Shown piece after piece: positions 61,701-64,000 of a stretch of DNA of 64,000 bases. Made by a program: the position numbers and the translations under genes. The notes beneath the pieces are model-generated. The model searched no databases and was not told where the DNA came from. It saw nothing but the letters and a program-made list of their open reading frames with translations. Each line of letters begins with the position of its first letter. The stretch's first letter is position 1. Source of the DNA: Saturnia japonica (taxonomy: Eukaryota > Arthropoda > Insecta > Lepidoptera > Saturniidae); assembly GCA_033032175.1 (NCBI GenBank), contig CM065320.1, positions 14,775,413 through 14,839,412 on the forward strand, read 5' to 3'.

Positions 61701-62177
61701 GTATGCCTCATTGTTATTATTTATTCTTCTTCTTCTTTAATTGAAGAGCTCACAGCTCTTGTCGGTTGAGCAGTTGCCACTGTTCCCTATCCTGTGCCTT
61801 TCTTATATGCTTTAAAAGTCTTCTTAACTCTTTAACATCTCAGTCCCGTTCATTGATCGATGTCTCACGATTTGTCTTTCACTTTCTTACCATTGAAATT
61901 AGTGTACTATTTTTTGGTACGTATATTTTTTCAAAAATGTTGAAATATTTATGATCACAATTATAATTTATATTTACCTAAAAAATTTACGATTAATATT
62001 CCAATTTTATCTTGATAACCATTGAAGTAGTAACGTTAATTATTTTGTCATGCAAGATAACAATAATCATGATTTCTGTTAAATTATTAAAGGATATATT
62101 TACATAATTTTATTATAATGATTTACAGATGAGTTATTAAAAATAATAATATTAACAAGAATTTTTAAAATAAAAAT

Positions 62178-62402
62178 AAGAGAAAACCAACTCCAATGAT
62201 TTTGAGGAGTTTTCTGATGTATCCTCGAAGTTTAGAGTCCAATACCAATTACATTAAAATGGGACCACCCTTAAGGTATCCCCTTTCCAACGAAAAAGAA
62301 TAATCCAAATCGGAACAAAACAAAGAAGTCATGGCTTTACATTCATAAAAATATATATACATTCGAATTGACAACCTCCTCATTTATGAAGTTTGTTAAA
62401 AA
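62178..62402 (+). repeat. dispersed repeat E, copy 2
   Basis: AGAGAAAACCAACTCCAATG, then AAGGTATCCCCTTTCCAACG, then AACCTCCTCATTTATGAAG. It is the longer copy and lies downstream of the last ETS exon seen. A reversed relative may lie at 22.26-22.41 kb. Confidence 0.65.
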
Positions 62403-63400
62403 ACAAGAGATAGCATACACAACGCCGAGAATTACATATTATGTGAATCGTATAGGGCATATAGATGCAACAGTAGTTAGTATTGTACTGTAACTGTTAA
62501 CCGATACTATGGATGGCCTACATTCGGACCGAGATAGAGACAAACAAGTTAATGATATATGAACAAGTTGCTAAGGAATTGAAAACAAAAACTTACGAGA
62601 CACAATGGGGACAGGCGATTCTAACTTTGTAAATAACAATCATTTGTTACTTAACAAAAGTTGTAAAGTAAACTCAATTTTTCCTAAAGAAATGTGGATT
62701 TTAAGCGATATAATAATTAAAAAAATCAAAATGAATCAATATGAATATTGAGTATTCCTATTATAAAATTTAAAGAACAACATTTGTAAAGTGTACAATT
62801 CTAATACTATTATAAGATGACATATTTTATATAATAATTGCCATTTTATATCAAATTATATGACTGGTATAAGGCAGACTATTTGAGACAGGCAATAATT
62901 TACACACTCGGTATAGAATCATAACATTTACTTAAATCTGTATTAAATTCCGTTTAATTTATCTGTGTTCTGAGATAAAAAGTTCATTCTCTGCGACGCA
63001 CAGTTACCTTATTAATAAAAAAGGTGTCAGATAGTGGCACAGGAAATAGTGATCTACAATTATCTCCAGCCGAGTTGTCAGCATTCCACACATGTGGCGT
63101 ATTTTACACAGAGATTTATATCAGAAAGGGTCTGACGATTGATCGTTATATTACAAATAGGCTAGTAGGTTAATCAATTGAATTAAATTCTTAAAATACA
63201 ACACTCGACTAAGCTGAGATAAAACATTTTTCTAATATGTTACTAGGATTACCCACCTATTTATTAAATTGAACCTTAGAATAATCATGCATTTAATAAA
63301 TAAATTCATAATAATGAGCTCATAGATTAGCAACATAAATCAAAGATATTTATCGACATATGAGATATAAAATTTAAAATCACTGACCAACAAATTTAGA
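62403..63400. other. downstream intron, no recognisable feature
   Basis: AT-rich. Expected to be intron of the ETS gene because the exon ending at 61700 has a donor. Confidence 0.45.
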
Positions 63401-63820
63401 AATATAATCAATTGGTATCTAAAGTTCTCTATCGCCACGCCTATTTACTGTTAATCCATCAATCAGAACTTCACCGTCCTGTTGGCATTCTATCGTTCAA
63501 TGCTCGATCGCTTCATGCCCATGTACGTTGAGTCCAGTTTTTATATCTTTCCCGACGACCCAGTTTGCTTCACTTGTAACAGCAGCCCAACAAGGTCATA
63601 TTTAACTATCAATGTTTACTACCGTGTTAATATTTCCTCGTGCTCTGTGAATGCTTCAAATTCATTTTGTTTTACTTCTTTGATAGACAGATTTTCATTT
63701 TATACGACAACTGCGATTATGTCGTTTATCATGTTCACTTTAATACCTTTGACATCTTCAATGAATGTGTATCTAAAGTTCACTATTTGTATTTTATTCA
63801 ATGCATTTATTTATACTTAA
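63400..63820 (-). pseudogene. coding-like but broken minus-strand segment
   Basis: The minus strand shows protein-like runs in different frames: FRYTFIEDVKGIKVNMINDI, then KEVKQNEFEAFTEHEEILTR near 63.65-63.8 kb, and SEANWVVGKDIKTGLNVHGH, then ECQQDGEVLIDGLTVNRRGD near 63.44-63.58 kb. Single stops and a frameshift separate them. I do not recognise the family. It looks like a decayed transposon or processed gene. The 112-codon plus frame over it is its antisense. Confidence 0.3.
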
Positions 63821-64000
63821 AACACTTTATTCCCGTTTACTTTATTTAAATCGGCACTTGGCATTCTTCTTTAAATAGAGTGTTGCTGTTTGGATTGCAC
63901 CTTATGTTTATATGAATCGTTTGAATGTTTGTCCGTTAAAACGTCTAGCTTCGAAGGTCGGTCGCTATAAATTTGGACCATGTTTACTTTATCTGTTACT

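Noticed and set aside
63482..63820. 112-codon plus-strand ORF
   Set aside because: Composition is Ser/Phe/Tyr-rich and looks like the antisense of minus-strand coding-like sequence.
61701..64000. ETS winged-helix exon
   Set aside because: Looked for the conserved Trp-rich, KxMxYxxLSRALRYYY-like pattern in plus frames and saw none; the exon is expected beyond the window.

Overview
This is eukaryotic, AT-rich, repeat-dense DNA that best fits a moth or butterfly (Lepidoptera). The support is the single recognisable host gene, an ETS factor of the D-ETS-4/SPDEF type, and the repeats: tRNA-derived SINEs, short Helitron-like elements with TC...CTAG ends inserted between A and T, and mariner and hAT relics. 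No rRNA gene, CRISPR array or bacterial-type operon is visible. The only tRNA-like sequences are SINE heads.

Host gene. Three plus-strand exons with consensus splice sites and compatible phases (50890-51661, 55046-55200, 61556-61700) encode about 357 residues. These are a Pro/Ser-rich N-terminal region with two SUMO-type motifs, followed by a complete PNT (Pointed/SAM-like) domain split over the exons. The last exon ends in a donor (GATG|GTATGC), so the DNA-binding ETS domain must lie beyond the right edge. The 50890 exon begins directly at a 3' splice site and needs an upstream first exon. Two short phase-0 open exons lie next to CpG-rich, promoter-like blocks and end in GTGAGT donors: 39817-39843 (MEGESWLYQ) and 3832-3870 (MHWENGFIEETDT). 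Both could join this exon in frame, which would give a gene with alternative promoters spanning 24 to 60 kb of this window. A third CpG-rich block sits at about 30.6 kb. This 5' architecture is inference.

Layout. 1-3.4 kb: old SINEs and a 130-codon ORF resembling the restriction-like endonuclease end of a site-specific non-LTR retrotransposon. 3.5-3.9 kb: CpG-rich promoter-like block. 4-23 kb: repeats, including a full-length dead mariner (10.75-12.0 kb) and Helitron-like copies. 23.43-28.93 kb: a nearly perfect 2.75-kb head-to-tail duplication carrying two SINEs and a Helitron-like fragment per unit. 29-39 kb: Helitron-like copies, a CpG block and a LINE 3' relic. 39.5-39.9 kb: strongest candidate promoter and first exon. 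40-50.8 kb: presumed intron with a 594-bp mariner deletion derivative, two hAT-like MITEs with 8-bp target duplications, a hairpin, a SINE, and a Helitron-like element with another MITE inside it. 50.9-61.7 kb: the PNT exons, with a decayed mariner in the first of their introns. 61.7-64 kb: downstream intron with more repeats.

Most open frames of 60-100 codons here are chance or repeat shadows. Several duplicated ones are simply the SINE consensus read through.
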